Below are positions 47,958-57,029 of a stretch of 64,000 bases of DNA, one piece after another. Made by a program: the position numbers and the translations under genes. Source of the stretch: Bacteroidia bacterium. GTDB lineage: Bacteria; Bacteroidota; Bacteroidia; Bacteroidales; VadinHA17. The DNA is taken from contig JAPLEB010000060.1 in assembly GCA_026391555.1 (NCBI GenBank), forward strand, positions 1 to 64,000, in the 5' to 3' direction. How positions within the stretch are numbered: the stretch's first letter is position 1; every line of letters begins with the position of its first letter. The notes beneath the pieces were generated by a model, which worked only from the letters and a program-made list of their open reading frames with translations, made no database searches and was not told the DNA's origin.

Positions 47958-49072
47958 GTTGTCTTCCGGTAACGTCTTACGGCAAGTGTTGTAAAACAAA
48001 CTGCAATTACCGCCAGCGAATATAGCTCCCTGCTGATGTCATGAATAGTAGATCCTTTAAGCATTACCATCCTGTTTATCTGCATCAGGTAAGCGACAGG
48101 ATTTATTAGGTTGAAGTTCTGGGCCCACATTGGCATACTTTCATAGGGAGTGAAAATACCGCTCATAAGAATAAAGATTATCATGCAGAAGAAGGCAATA
48201 AACATGTATTGCTGCTGTGTTCCTGAGAAAGTTGAAATGAAAAGAGCCAACCCTAACACTGCAATCAGAAAAAGTGTTGCTCCGAGAAACATGAGTAAGA
48301 CACTTCCTTCAAATGGCACCTTAAAAGCAAGTATTCCTATTATTATACCCAGTGCCAGATCAACAAGACCTATTAACAGAAAAGGCACCATTTTAGCAAT
48401 GATGAAGTGATGTTTTTTCACTGGGGTAACATTTATCTGCTCAATGGTTCCAGTCTCTTTTTCCCTCACCATATTTAATCCTGCGAGTAAAAATCCTATC
48501 GCAGTAACAAGTATCACGAGTATGCCAGGGAGCATGTAATATTTGTAGTTTAACATTTCGTTATACCAGTACCTGTTGGTGATCTGGATTTGAGGAAGAG
48601 GAGTCAGAGGATTTACACTTATGTTTTCTGTTATGATATCCATATTATAATCACGGATCACTCCATTCAGGTAAGCCCATGATAGTTGGGCTGTTGAGGC
48701 ATTTATGGCATCGATGGTCGCGAGCAGTTTTCCTGGCTTCCCGGTTCCAATATCCCTGCTGAATCCGGCAGGTATTTGAAGTATCACACTGCATTTATTT
48801 CGATGCAAAAAATTATTTGCCTCAATCTCCGAAAAAGTTGAATAAGATATTTTGAAAAAAGTGGAGCCTTCAAGCTTGCTTATCAGACCTCTCGATTCAG
48901 CCGACATATCTTTATCAATAATGGTGAGTTTTACATTCTTTATCTCAAATGTTACGGCAGGGACCAATATCAGCATCTGTACAATCGGAACAGCAAAAAT
49001 TGCTTTTGAGATAAATTTATTCCGGAAAATCTGGATAAATTCTTTTCTGATCAGGTATAAAATTGTCCTCAT
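47954..49072 (-). CDS. ABC-2 type export permease (YbhR/YbhS-like)
   Basis: A 372-residue integral membrane subunit. One N-terminal helix (KAIFAVPIVQMLILVPAVTF) is followed by a large periplasmic loop of about 130 residues, then five more helices. The EKETGTIEQINVTPVKKHHFIIAKM stretch is the cytoplasmic coupling region typical of ABC-2 drug exporters. It is the last gene of the export operon and is separated from the first permease by 141 bases holding a dispersed repeat, so its expression may be partly uncoupled. Convergent stop overlap of four bases with the SpoIIE gene. Confidence 0.9.
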   Translation of the reverse strand: MRTILYLIRKEFIQIFRNKFISKAIFAVPIVQMLILVPAVTFEIKNVKLTIIDKDMSAESRGLISKLEGSTFFKISYSTFSEIEANNFLHRNKCSVILQIPAGFSRDIGTGKPGKLLATIDAINASTAQLSWAYLNGVIRDYNMDIITENISVNPLTPLPQIQITNRYWYNEMLNYKYYMLPGILVILVTAIGFLLAGLNMVREKETGTIEQINVTPVKKHHFIIAKMVPFLLIGLVDLALGIIIGILAFKVPFEGSVLLMFLGATLFLIAVLGLALFISTFSGTQQQYMFIAFFCMIIFILMSGIFTPYESMPMWAQNFNLINPVAYLMQINRMVMLKGSTIHDISRELYSLAVIAVCFTTLAVRRYRKTT

Positions 49073-49130
49073 CTATAAACTTTCTCCATTATTCATATTA
49101 ATAACCTTCCCCTTACTTCTCTCTTTTAGT

Positions 49131-49169
49131 GTCCACCTCACCCTAAATCCCTCTCCCGGGGGAGAGGGA
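49131..49169. repeat. Dispersed C/G-rich hairpin repeat, copy 2
   Basis: The stretch gtccacctcaccctaaatcc followed by ctctcccggg ggagagggac contains a 10-bp perfect stem (49148-49157 with 49160-49169) and a 2-base loop. It matches, in opposite orientation, the copy beside hppA (25731-25830). It stands between two permease genes of the same operon, in a gap of 141 bases, where neighbouring gaps are 3-12 bases. Confidence 0.75.
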
Positions 49170-49213
49170 CTTAAAAACTTATAAATTTTTACTTTTGTCT
49201 TTTATCTTAATTC

Positions 49214-50323
49214 TTATTCCAGCCTGATTTTAAATTTTTGTACGCTTAACCCGATAAAAACCAATGTCATAACTATAAGGATCAGCGTCTCTTTCCATAT
49301 ATACATCAACCCTGTACCCTTTATCATAATGTTTTTGATTATTACAATAAAATACCTGGGTGGCATAATCATACTTACATAATCATAAACTTTCGGCATA
49401 TTTTCGATAGGGAAGATAAACCCCGAGAGAAGAATTGTCGGTAACATCAGTCCGATAAGCGAGATAAAGATCGCCTGCTGCATGTTCTTCGATACTGTTG
49501 AGATTAATATCCCAAGAGTTAAACTCATTAAAATATAAAGCATACATTCAGCAAGAAGAAGTAACATGCTTCCTTTTACAGGAAGTCCGAATACGAACCA
49601 GGATAATGCAAGGATTAGAAGGACGTTGATAAAAGAAAGGATGAAATAGGGCGTCACCTTTCCGAGTATAATCTGGATAGGTCGGAGCGGAGAGACCAAT
49701 ATAACCTCCATAGTTCCGAACTCTTTCTCACGTGTAATCGTAACAGAGGTCATAAGCGCACAAATAAGTATCAGAATTAGTGTAATTACTCCCGGGACAA
49801 ACATATAATGGCTTTTCAGATTCGGGTTATAGAACATTTTAACTTCAGGTTTTATCCGGATTGAATTGTTTATTGCCGTTCCTGCTAAATCCATTGTGAA
49901 ATCATTAACAATTGCCATTGTATAATTAGTTACAAGAGTGGCAGAATTTGGTTCTGAACCATCTGCAATTATGTTTAGAGAAGCTTTTCCTTCACTAACC
50001 AGTTTTTTGCCGAAATCCTCTTCAAAAATGATTACAGCCTTTGTTTTTCCCTTCTTAAAGACCCTGTCGATATCGTTGTAATTCAGCAGGTTTTCGGTTC
50101 TTTTGAAAAAGCCTGAAGAGATTATTTTATTGGTTAATTTCAGAGTAATTTCATCATGAGACAAATCAAGAATGGCAACGCCGGCATTTTTGATATCCAT
50201 ACTAACTGCATAACCGAAGATAAGTATCTGGGCAGCAGGAATGCCGAACAATATAAAAAGTGTCCTGTAATCCCTGAAAATATGCAGGAACTCTTTTTTA
50301 ACAAACCCCAGAAATCTCTTCAT
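49214..50323 (-). CDS. ABC-2 type export permease (YbhS/YbhR-like)
   Basis: A 369-residue paralogue of the permease at 47954, with the same plan: one helix (LFILFGIPAAQILIFGYAV), a periplasmic domain, then five helices. The coupling segment EKEFGTMEVILVSPLRPIQIILGK is canonical. Two permeases of this kind form a heterodimer in YbhSR-type transporters. It starts 3 bases after the ATPase stop at 50327. No substrate can be named; drug or lipid export is usual for the family. Confidence 0.92.
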   Translation of the reverse strand: MKRFLGFVKKEFLHIFRDYRTLFILFGIPAAQILIFGYAVSMDIKNAGVAILDLSHDEITLKLTNKIISSGFFKRTENLLNYNDIDRVFKKGKTKAVIIFEEDFGKKLVSEGKASLNIIADGSEPNSATLVTNYTMAIVNDFTMDLAGTAINNSIRIKPEVKMFYNPNLKSHYMFVPGVITLILILICALMTSVTITREKEFGTMEVILVSPLRPIQIILGKVTPYFILSFINVLLILALSWFVFGLPVKGSMLLLLAECMLYILMSLTLGILISTVSKNMQQAIFISLIGLMLPTILLSGFIFPIENMPKVYDYVSMIMPPRYFIVIIKNIMIKGTGLMYIWKETLILIVMTLVFIGLSVQKFKIRLE

Positions 50324-50326
50324 AGC

Positions 50327-51061
50327 TTAATTACTAACAGGCCGTGCTATCTTAATAAATACTTCCTCTACCGTAACCGCATTATACTTGTTCTTAAGAT
50401 TCTCCGGTGTATCAAGCGCTACTATCTTTCCATCGCTCATAATTGATATTCTGTCACAATATTCAGCTTCATCCATATAATGTGTTGTAACAAACACAGT
50501 TATTCCCCTCGCTGCTGTTTCGTATATCATCTCCCAGAATTGCCTGCGGGTGATCGGATCAACGCCCCCTGTCGGTTCATCAAGAAACACGATCTTCGGT
50601 TCGTGTAGTACCGCAACCGAGAAGGCAAGTTTTTGTCTCAGGCCCAGAGGAAGATCTGCAATTATTCTATTCTCATACTCCTGGAACCTGAGCTTTGCCA
50701 GCAGATTGGTAAGTCTCTCTTTGATAAGTGATTTGCTCATGCCGTAAATTCCCCCGTACAGAATAATATTTTCTTTTACGGTTAAGTCCTCGTAAAGAGA
50801 GAATTTCTGGCACATGTAACCGATATTCTTTTTAATCTGTTCAGTTTGCCTGTAAGCATCAAATCCGGCAACCTTAACTTCTCCTGATGTTGGTTTGGAA
50901 AGGCCCGAGAGTATCCGTATAGCAGTGGTTTTTCCGGCTCCATTAGCACCAAGGAACCCGAATATCTCGCCTTCGGATACATCAAAGTTCAGGTTATCGT
51001 TGGCAACAAAACTGCCAAACTTCTTAACAAGATTCTTCACAGTAATAACCTGGCTTTCCAT
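50327..51061 (-). CDS. ABC export ATPase, second half of a YbhF-like pair
   Basis: A 244-residue nucleotide-binding protein with Walker A GANGAGKTT, Walker B IVFLDEPTGGVD and an H-loop (VFVTTHYMDEAEYCD). Its signature loop is LPLGLRQKLA rather than LSGGQ, which is a known variant in the second nucleotide-binding half of fused YbhF-type proteins. In YbhF the two halves are one chain; here they are separate genes meeting at one shared base (51061). It energises the two permeases downstream. Confidence 0.93.
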   Translation of the reverse strand: MESQVITVKNLVKKFGSFVANDNLNFDVSEGEIFGFLGANGAGKTTAIRILSGLSKPTSGEVKVAGFDAYRQTEQIKKNIGYMCQKFSLYEDLTVKENIILYGGIYGMSKSLIKERLTNLLAKLRFQEYENRIIADLPLGLRQKLAFSVAVLHEPKIVFLDEPTGGVDPITRRQFWEMIYETAARGITVFVTTHYMDEAEYCDRISIMSDGKIVALDTPENLKNKYNAVTVEEVFIKIARPVSN

Positions 51062-51975
51062 TATTCTTCTTTATTCATAAGCTCCAGGAATCTGTCTTCA
51101 ATACCGGCTTCAGCCTCCTGAACAACAACATCTCTGAGACCTCCCATATTAAGAAAGTCGTAGAGGGACTTATCGACTGCGTCATTAATAAATGTTACAT
51201 GCACAGAGTCGCCGAAGGGATATGCTGTTACTGTTCCGGGATATTTTCTAAGGGTGTTTATAAGCTTGTATTTTTCAACAGACTTTACTGTAAAGAGTTT
51301 TCTGCTGAAATCTTCCCTGATCTTTTGAGGAGCATCAATTGAAAGGATTCTTCCATCCTGTATCAATGCCACCCTGTCGCATCTCATGGCTTCATCCATA
51401 TAGGGTGTTGACACTATTATTGTAATATTGTGCTGTCGCAGCTTTCCAAGCATATCCCAGAACTCCATTCTTGATACCGCATCAACCCCCGTGGTAGGTT
51501 CATCGAGGACAAGAAGTTTAGGTTTATGGATCAGGGCACAGGATAGTGCAAGCTTCTGCTTCATGCCTCCTGAGAGTTTACCAGCAACTCTGTTTTTGAA
51601 TGGTTCGATATGTGAATAAATATCTGAAATGAGATCATAGTTTTCCGCAACTGTTGTTCCAAATACCGTAGCATAAAAATTAAGGTTCTCTTCTACTGTG
51701 AGATCCTGATAGAGGCTGAACCTTCCAGGCATATAACCAATATTTTTACGAAGCTCTTTATAATCATATTTAAAATCCATTCCAAGAACTGTCATTTTAC
51801 CTTCATCGGGCAGCAGGAGGGTGGTAATAATCCTGAAAAGAGTGGTTTTTCCAGCGCCATCCGGACCAATAAAACCGAACACCTCCGATTCATTTACCGA
51901 AAATGAGATATCGTTCAGAGCCTTTGTTATTCCGAAGTTTTTACTGATACAATATGATTCAACTGCTTTTTGCAT
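51061..51975 (-). CDS. ABC export ATPase, first half of a YbhF-like pair
   Basis: 304 residues with Walker A GPDGAGKTT, signature LSGGMKQKL, Walker B LLVLDEPTTGVD and an H-loop with STPYMDEAMRCD (Pro-Tyr replaces His in the switch, as in this subfamily). A C-terminal extension of about 80 residues (after SIDAPQKIREDF) is typical of multidrug exporters. With the following ATPase it forms a heterodimer that corresponds to the fused YbhF. It starts 4 bases after the adaptor gene's stop. Confidence 0.93.
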   Translation of the reverse strand: MQKAVESYCISKNFGITKALNDISFSVNESEVFGFIGPDGAGKTTLFRIITTLLLPDEGKMTVLGMDFKYDYKELRKNIGYMPGRFSLYQDLTVEENLNFYATVFGTTVAENYDLISDIYSHIEPFKNRVAGKLSGGMKQKLALSCALIHKPKLLVLDEPTTGVDAVSRMEFWDMLGKLRQHNITIIVSTPYMDEAMRCDRVALIQDGRILSIDAPQKIREDFSRKLFTVKSVEKYKLINTLRKYPGTVTAYPFGDSVHVTFINDAVDKSLYDFLNMGGLRDVVVQEAEAGIEDRFLELMNKEE

Positions 51976-51979
51976 TTGA

Positions 51980-52873
51980 TCAGTTGTTTACTCCCGTGAA
52001 AATTGCTTCCCCCGGCATCCCCGACTTGAGTGTGCCATCATTTATTATATCAATGTTCACAGCATAAACCAATATTACACGTTCCTCTTTTGTCTGAATT
52101 ATTTTGGGAGTAAATTCGGCCTTACCTGAAATATAACTGATAGTTCCTTTGAATGAGCTGAATCCTTTTTTGCCGTCATCTGTTCTGACTGTACATTGCT
52201 GTCCGATTTTAACAGATCCCATCTGTGCTCCGCTGACGTACACCTTAAGTTTAATCACTGATAGATCGGCTATCTTAACCAGCGGTCTGCCGGCAGCAGT
52301 TATCTCACCTGCCTCTGAATATTTTTCAATGACGGTTCCTGACAAAGGACTTTTTACACAGCTCCTATTAATCTGTTCATTAAGAGTTGCTTTCTTCGAT
52401 TCATAAACATAGAGTTCTGCTACTACTGATGCTTTTTGAGTATTATTGGCTGCAATCTGTTTCTGAAGAACAGCACCCTGACCGGTAAGGTCATCATACT
52501 GCTTTTGTGTTGCTGCGTCATCCTTCAGCATCTTTTCGATCCTCTTGATATTTACATTCAGGTTATCGATCTGCTGGTTAAGGATGTCGTTCTGAGCATT
52601 AATTGAAATGATTCGCGTTCGGATACTCTTCATACCTGCATCTATCTCTGCTTTTTGAAGATGAAAAAGAATCGTGTCGATTAGGGCAATTGTTGAACCC
52701 ATATCAATTTGAACACCCTCTGTCAAGTCAAACCGCAGTATGCGTCCATTGGTTTCTGCAGAAACAATAACCTCTGTGGCTTCAAAATTTCCGTAGGCGT
52801 CAGCATCATCTGTTTTACTCTTGCATCCCGCTAAAAAGAGTGCTGCAATTATTATGATTAGTGTTTTTTTCAT
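51980..52873 (-). CDS. Periplasmic membrane-fusion (HlyD-family) lipoprotein
   Basis: A 297-residue adaptor. MKKTLIIIIAALFLAGC is a lipoprotein signal (lipobox LAGC), so it is lipid-anchored in the inner membrane. The biotinyl-lipoyl halves (VSAETNGRILRFDLTEGVQIDMGSTIALID and SCVKSPLSGTVIEKYSEAGEITA in parts) flank an alpha hairpin of about 70 residues (RTRIISINAQNDILNQQIDNL...). It connects the ABC permeases to the TolC-like protein, like YbhG. Neighbours on both sides are 4 and 12 bases away. Confidence 0.92.
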   Translation of the reverse strand: MKKTLIIIIAALFLAGCKSKTDDADAYGNFEATEVIVSAETNGRILRFDLTEGVQIDMGSTIALIDTILFHLQKAEIDAGMKSIRTRIISINAQNDILNQQIDNLNVNIKRIEKMLKDDAATQKQYDDLTGQGAVLQKQIAANNTQKASVVAELYVYESKKATLNEQINRSCVKSPLSGTVIEKYSEAGEITAAGRPLVKIADLSVIKLKVYVSGAQMGSVKIGQQCTVRTDDGKKGFSSFKGTISYISGKAEFTPKIIQTKEERVILVYAVNIDIINDGTLKSGMPGEAIFTGVNN

Positions 52874-52885
52874 ATTATTCTGTTT

Positions 52886-54184
52886 TTATTCGATTTCTTT
52901 TCCACTTATATTTAAATATTCGATTCTTGCCAATGCAAGATTTATTTTATGAATTTCGTAATTGACCATTGCCTGTCTCTCGGAATTCAATTCATTAAGA
53001 TATTCGGTTGCAGTGATAGTTCCGTTTTCATATTGCGATTCTGCAGATCCTGTAATCCTTTTTCTGAGCGTAATTAATTCATTATCTGTTGCAATCAATG
53101 ATTGAAGACTCATTATCTCTGCATTTTTCGATTCGAGCAGCCTGTTCAGGTTATCAGTAAGGTCGTTTTTTCTGTTATCAATTATTCCCTGTTGAAGGGA
53201 AATAACCTGTTTTTCATTTTTTGATTTGTTCCAGTCGAATATGTTCCATTTGATACCGGCCCCGAGTATATAATAAGGAGCAAACTCATCTTTAAAGAAG
53301 TTACTGCCTGGAGGATTTCCGTATCCAAGGGTGGCGAATCCAAATGCTTTAGGCATTCTTTTGCTTTCTATTATTTTCATACCAGCAGCCAGCTGCTCTT
53401 TTCTGAGGTCGAATAGTTGCAGTTCCGGGCGTATTAATTCATTTGTAAGTTCATTTGTCTGGGGAGGAAGAATAAATTCTGTTGAGGCATCAATCTCTGT
53501 GCCGGTCAGTCCTGATAATATTTTCAGAAGAGAGGCTTTCCTGATCTCATTTTCACTCAATTGTTGCTCGAGCTTAATCTTTTCAGCAGTGAGAACATCA
53601 ATATCAGATTTAATTATAACACCATTAATAAGAGCCGATTGCATTGATGAGATACGTTTGTTTATTAATTCAAGGTAATTATTCAGGAGTTCTTTTTGCC
53701 TGGCAATAAGCATCAGGCTGAAATAGAAACTGTTTATTTGTGCCCGCAGTTTATAGAGATCTGTTTCAGTTTGTTTTTCGTTTATACTAAGCTCGGCTCT
53801 TTCAAGATCTCTGGCACTTTTTATTACACCTCCGTCATAAATCGTCTGGTTTATATCAAAAGTGATTTTATACTGTTCATGAGGAAGAGGCTTAATTGCA
53901 CTTGCAATTCCGGGGTTTGGAAGAGAACCGAGGGCACTACTCATATCAATAACTGAAGAGTTATATAAAATGCTTCCATTAGCGTCGAGTGTTGGCAGCC
54001 ACCCCTTTGAAAGATTTTCATCTTTCAGTTTCGAGATGTCTGAGTAAGCAACCTTTTCACCGGCAAGAGCATTGGTGGTCATTGCTTTTTCATAACACTC
54101 TTTTAGAGTAAGAATCTTCTGAGCCTTTATAGTCAAGGTCCATGGGATTATCAGTATTATCAGAAACAGGACTTCCCTTTTCAT
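52886..54184 (-). CDS. TolC-family outer membrane channel
   Basis: A 432-residue outer membrane efflux protein with a signal peptide (cleavage near LTIKAQ) and the two TolC repeats: ITFDINQTIYDGG at the first strand and IKWNIFDWNKSKNEKQVI at the second, each followed by long helices. It provides the outer-membrane exit for the ABC exporter encoded in the same operon. First gene of the unit as far as can be seen; the region upstream holds no regulator. Length is typical for Bacteroidota. Confidence 0.93.
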   Translation of the reverse strand: MKREVLFLIILIIPWTLTIKAQKILTLKECYEKAMTTNALAGEKVAYSDISKLKDENLSKGWLPTLDANGSILYNSSVIDMSSALGSLPNPGIASAIKPLPHEQYKITFDINQTIYDGGVIKSARDLERAELSINEKQTETDLYKLRAQINSFYFSLMLIARQKELLNNYLELINKRISSMQSALINGVIIKSDIDVLTAEKIKLEQQLSENEIRKASLLKILSGLTGTEIDASTEFILPPQTNELTNELIRPELQLFDLRKEQLAAGMKIIESKRMPKAFGFATLGYGNPPGSNFFKDEFAPYYILGAGIKWNIFDWNKSKNEKQVISLQQGIIDNRKNDLTDNLNRLLESKNAEIMSLQSLIATDNELITLRKRITGSAESQYENGTITATEYLNELNSERQAMVNYEIHKINLALARIEYLNISGKEIE

Positions 54185-54555
54185 ATATCTTTTTAGTTTT
54201 TATTATAACTCTAAGTACTTTAGGTACTTCCTGCTTTGTAATAGCCTTAATCACAAACTCCGCCGCAAACTCCTTTCTCTCTTCAATATACTCATTGAAA
54301 TCAATACCTGCTTTTGAAAAATAGCTTCTATCAGGCCTCTGGCTGCGAAAGGGGAAACACTCATTCGTGTTGTGCTTAAAGCTTTTTCCATACATTTTCC
54401 AGTTCAATATTTTTAGAAAAAAAGCTAATTGTTATAATTACAACAATAAAGCCAGGTTGAAGAGTTTAACCATATAAGTGTTTTTTGTTTACTCTTCTGT
54501 GATCCCGGCTTTTTCATCCATCGCTTCGCGAGGGCAACTATAGAAAGGGTTTAAT
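54185..54555. other. 371-base gap upstream of the export operon
   Basis: No convincing gene is visible. An open frame on the minus strand (54090-54407, 105 codons) runs into the tolC start, but it has no signal, no family resemblance, and overlaps tolC by 95 bases; it could be a short leader or noise. I could not find a clear -7 box on the minus strand. A TetR or MerR regulator, common beside such operons, is absent. Confidence 0.35.
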
Positions 54556-55524
54556 CTACCACCACCCTCTTGTGTTATAGACAACTGATTGTGGTTGGCC
54601 ATTACCATAAGCAACTCCAACATCCCTTGCTGCACTTATAGCAGCTTTTCTTATATCAACTTCGTCTTGCTGTACTTTTAGCTTGAAATTCCATTCACGT
54701 TTATCTATCTCCAAAACGCGCTTTGCCATTTTTTCAGTTAAAGCCTGAGCATCTTTGTAGCAAGCAGCCTGTGGGTCTATAAATGCCAGCACCTCGCCTG
54801 CTGAATTTGCTGAATTTACATCCTGATTAGCGGACCAGATGTTATTGGCCGCGGCTAATCTTACCAGGCAGTCTTTGTCAATTCTCTGCTTAAAAATCGG
54901 AGCAATGGCATCCATGCATTTATTAAAACATTCTGCACAAACTTCAGGTACCCCTGTTAATTTAAAAATTGCAGCGTCATATTGACTTTGAGAAGCCAAC
55001 GACTGTGCCTCCTTAATTATAAAATCGCACCTGCTATTGTAATATTCAATGATCTTTGTTTTACCTTTTTCAATAAAGGTTTGATATTGCGGATCACTTG
55101 TTTTTAAATTTTTTAAAGCAGCCATATAAGCCTTTGTTTCATTCTCACCAACACCTTTTAATGTAACTGAATGACTTGCAAACAGTGTTCCGTCTATACC
55201 ATCACCAATATAAAGTGTAATTTCTAATGTATAGGCTTGCATCGGCGGAGCCGTGGGTGTAATGTCTTTGGTTAGTACAACAACATTTGCGGCAATTATA
55301 AATCTGGGATTAAATGAACTCCCCCCCATACCGTTTGCCGTTGCAATCTGGCTAAGCTTAGTTTCAAGACTATTTCTGGCTCCGGATGTAAGTCCTTCTA
55401 TCTGGTCAGGTATATATGTGTTTAAAGCAATACGAGCAAGATCATCGGACTTTCCTTTATTATTTTGAGAAAATGCTCCTAAACAGGTTATCAGCATTAA
55501 GCCCAATATTATTAACTTTTTCAT
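54556..55524 (-). CDS. Secreted protein of unknown function, Cys-rich (cluster member 5)
   Basis: A 322-residue exported protein (MKKLIILGLMLITCLGAFSQ signal). I do not recognise a named family. The N-terminal half is beta-rich (FIIAANVVVLTKD, YTLEITLYIGDG, ASHSVTLKGVG). The centre has a short Cys cluster (GVPEVCAECFNKCMD), and the last third is helical and charged (VLEIDKREWNFKLKVQQDEVDIRKAA). The C-terminus is Gly/Asn/Tyr-rich. It lies 21 bases after the DUF6175-like gene in a row of five exported proteins on one strand. Confidence 0.75.
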   Translation of the reverse strand: MKKLIILGLMLITCLGAFSQNNKGKSDDLARIALNTYIPDQIEGLTSGARNSLETKLSQIATANGMGGSSFNPRFIIAANVVVLTKDITPTAPPMQAYTLEITLYIGDGIDGTLFASHSVTLKGVGENETKAYMAALKNLKTSDPQYQTFIEKGKTKIIEYYNSRCDFIIKEAQSLASQSQYDAAIFKLTGVPEVCAECFNKCMDAIAPIFKQRIDKDCLVRLAAANNIWSANQDVNSANSAGEVLAFIDPQAACYKDAQALTEKMAKRVLEIDKREWNFKLKVQQDEVDIRKAAISAARDVGVAYGNGQPQSVVYNTRGWW

Positions 55525-55545
55525 AATATCTTTTTTTAAGCGAAA

Positions 55546-56502
55546 TTATTTTTCTCCAATAGTCAAAGTTGCCTGGCCAAGACCTTTCATTGTCAGTTTA
55601 GAATCGATTTTATAAGTATCTTTTAAAAACTTTTGCAATCCTCTGGCCCAGCCTCTTGCATCAACAGCTTTGTTGGCAGCATCATAAAGCGGTATTCTGA
55701 CTTGTTCAAATAACATTCTGTCTGCTGAAGCATCTGATGTACTGAATCTGTTTTGAACTGTGTTATCAGAAACCCATTTTTCAATTTGGGAACCTAATTC
55801 AGCACCTCCAAATTCGCTCTCTAAATCGCCATCAAAAGAATCAAATTTTCTTATTCTTAGAATAATTTCACGACCGTTTGCAAACAGATCATCAAAATGA
55901 GTTTGTAATTGAGTATTAAAATTGTCTAAATGGGCTAAAACGGCTTCTTCTAAAAGAACAGGTAATTCTGCAGAAAAGGATGGCTGTCCTGTGCCAGATG
56001 CTCCTGCTATTTGTTTGTCAGTATATGCATCTAACCCTTGTATATTAATTGTTATTGACTTTTTAGGTCCTGTAGTATTTACGGTCCAGGTCATTTGCAT
56101 CCATATATCAGCTTTCGCGACATTCTTTAATTTGTCAACAGGACTTTCACTTAACTCGGCACCACCTTTACTTGTAGTCATTGCATCTTCAGCAGCATTG
56201 CTTTCCAAAGTTTTAATTGCTGATTCCAGGTTTTTTAATGGGAAACCACGGGCAGCCATCAATTCATTAATTTTACTGATAACTAGTAACAAATCAGAAT
56301 TTTCCTGCAGAGCTTTTTTATAATCCGGAACCTTTATTTTGGTACCCTGATTATCAAACTCCAGCATATAACCGTTTAGGTTACACCAAACATCGCTTGG
56401 AACAACCATAATAGTAGGTTTTTTAGCTTGTGAGAAAGCTACTGTTGTAAAGCCCAAAACAATTGCTAATGTAAAGGCTATTTTATTAATTATTTTTTTC
56501 AT
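55546..56502 (-). CDS. Secreted DUF6175-like protein (cluster member 4)
   Basis: An exported protein; I use the ATG at 56502 (MKKIINKIAFTLAIVLGFTTVAFSQ), a clean signal peptide, rather than an upstream ATG at 56550 that would overlap the preceding gene and precede the signal. The block PTIMVVPSDVWCNLNGYM just after the signal is characteristic of a Bacteroidota family I remember as DUF6175; the name was not checked. A later block IWMQMTWTVNTTGPKKSITINIQGLDAYTD is beta-rich. Function unknown. It is 25 bases after the lipoprotein gene upstream. Confidence 0.72.
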   Translation of the reverse strand: MKKIINKIAFTLAIVLGFTTVAFSQAKKPTIMVVPSDVWCNLNGYMLEFDNQGTKIKVPDYKKALQENSDLLLVISKINELMAARGFPLKNLESAIKTLESNAAEDAMTTSKGGAELSESPVDKLKNVAKADIWMQMTWTVNTTGPKKSITINIQGLDAYTDKQIAGASGTGQPSFSAELPVLLEEAVLAHLDNFNTQLQTHFDDLFANGREIILRIRKFDSFDGDLESEFGGAELGSQIEKWVSDNTVQNRFSTSDASADRMLFEQVRIPLYDAANKAVDARGWARGLQKFLKDTYKIDSKLTMKGLGQATLTIGEK

Positions 56503-56527
56503 TTTTATAAAATTTAATGTTTTATAA

Positions 56528-57007
56528 CTATTTGAGAATACCGTCTGCAATCATTTTTTGTTTTAATTCTGGTCTAAGCACTCTTATAATTAATCCAATT
56601 GTGATACTTTCGCGGGCTCCTTTTATATCTTTTGCGCCTAGTTGCTCATCTTTCATTGACATATAATTTTTGAATTCTCCTCCGTCGGTAAAGAATTTAT
56701 TAAAGTATGTTTCGTATTTCACCTGAGCATTCACCTCAGAAACCACCGGTCTTTTTTCGCAATCAGATTTGCCTTCGATAATACCATTGAAAAGCACATC
56801 GCGGACAGCATTTTTTTTGGCCTGTTCAATGGCATCTGCTCTGCTTCTGCCATTTCCCCAGGCTTTAACTGTTTGAGAACCATCCATCTCAATACCCATG
56901 CACTCTGTTTTATAAGTATAGTTACCAGCTATCTTTTTTTGAGGGCTACATACTGAAAGTAATAAGAATATTGTACCTGTTATTACAATATAAATAATTT
57001 TTTTCAT
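56528..57007 (-). CDS. Small lipoprotein, LPP20-like (cluster member 3)
   Basis: A 159-residue protein. The signal ends in LLLSVC, a fair lipobox, so it is probably lipid-anchored. The core KAWGNGRSRADAIEQAKKNAVRDVLFNGI is an [Ala/Arg]-rich helix between two strands, as in LPP20-type proteins of outer-membrane secretion complexes. It is a tandem paralogue of the next gene upstream: IEQAKKNAV followed by [RH]-[DG]-V-[LI]-F is present in both. Role unknown. Confidence 0.75.
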   Translation of the reverse strand: MKKIIYIVITGTIFLLLSVCSPQKKIAGNYTYKTECMGIEMDGSQTVKAWGNGRSRADAIEQAKKNAVRDVLFNGIIEGKSDCEKRPVVSEVNAQVKYETYFNKFFTDGGEFKNYMSMKDEQLGAKDIKGARESITIGLIIRVLRPELKQKMIADGILK

Positions 57008-57029
57008 AATTAAAGTTGTTTAAATTAAA

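Noticed and set aside
54090-54407. Minus-strand 105-codon ORF upstream of and overlapping the TolC gene
   Set aside because: Overlaps tolC by 95 bases in another frame, has no signal, family motif or clear start signal; treated as noise or at most a leader.
56503-56550. Upstream ATG for the DUF6175-like protein
   Set aside because: It would overlap the preceding gene by 23 bases and place 16 polar residues before a clean signal peptide.
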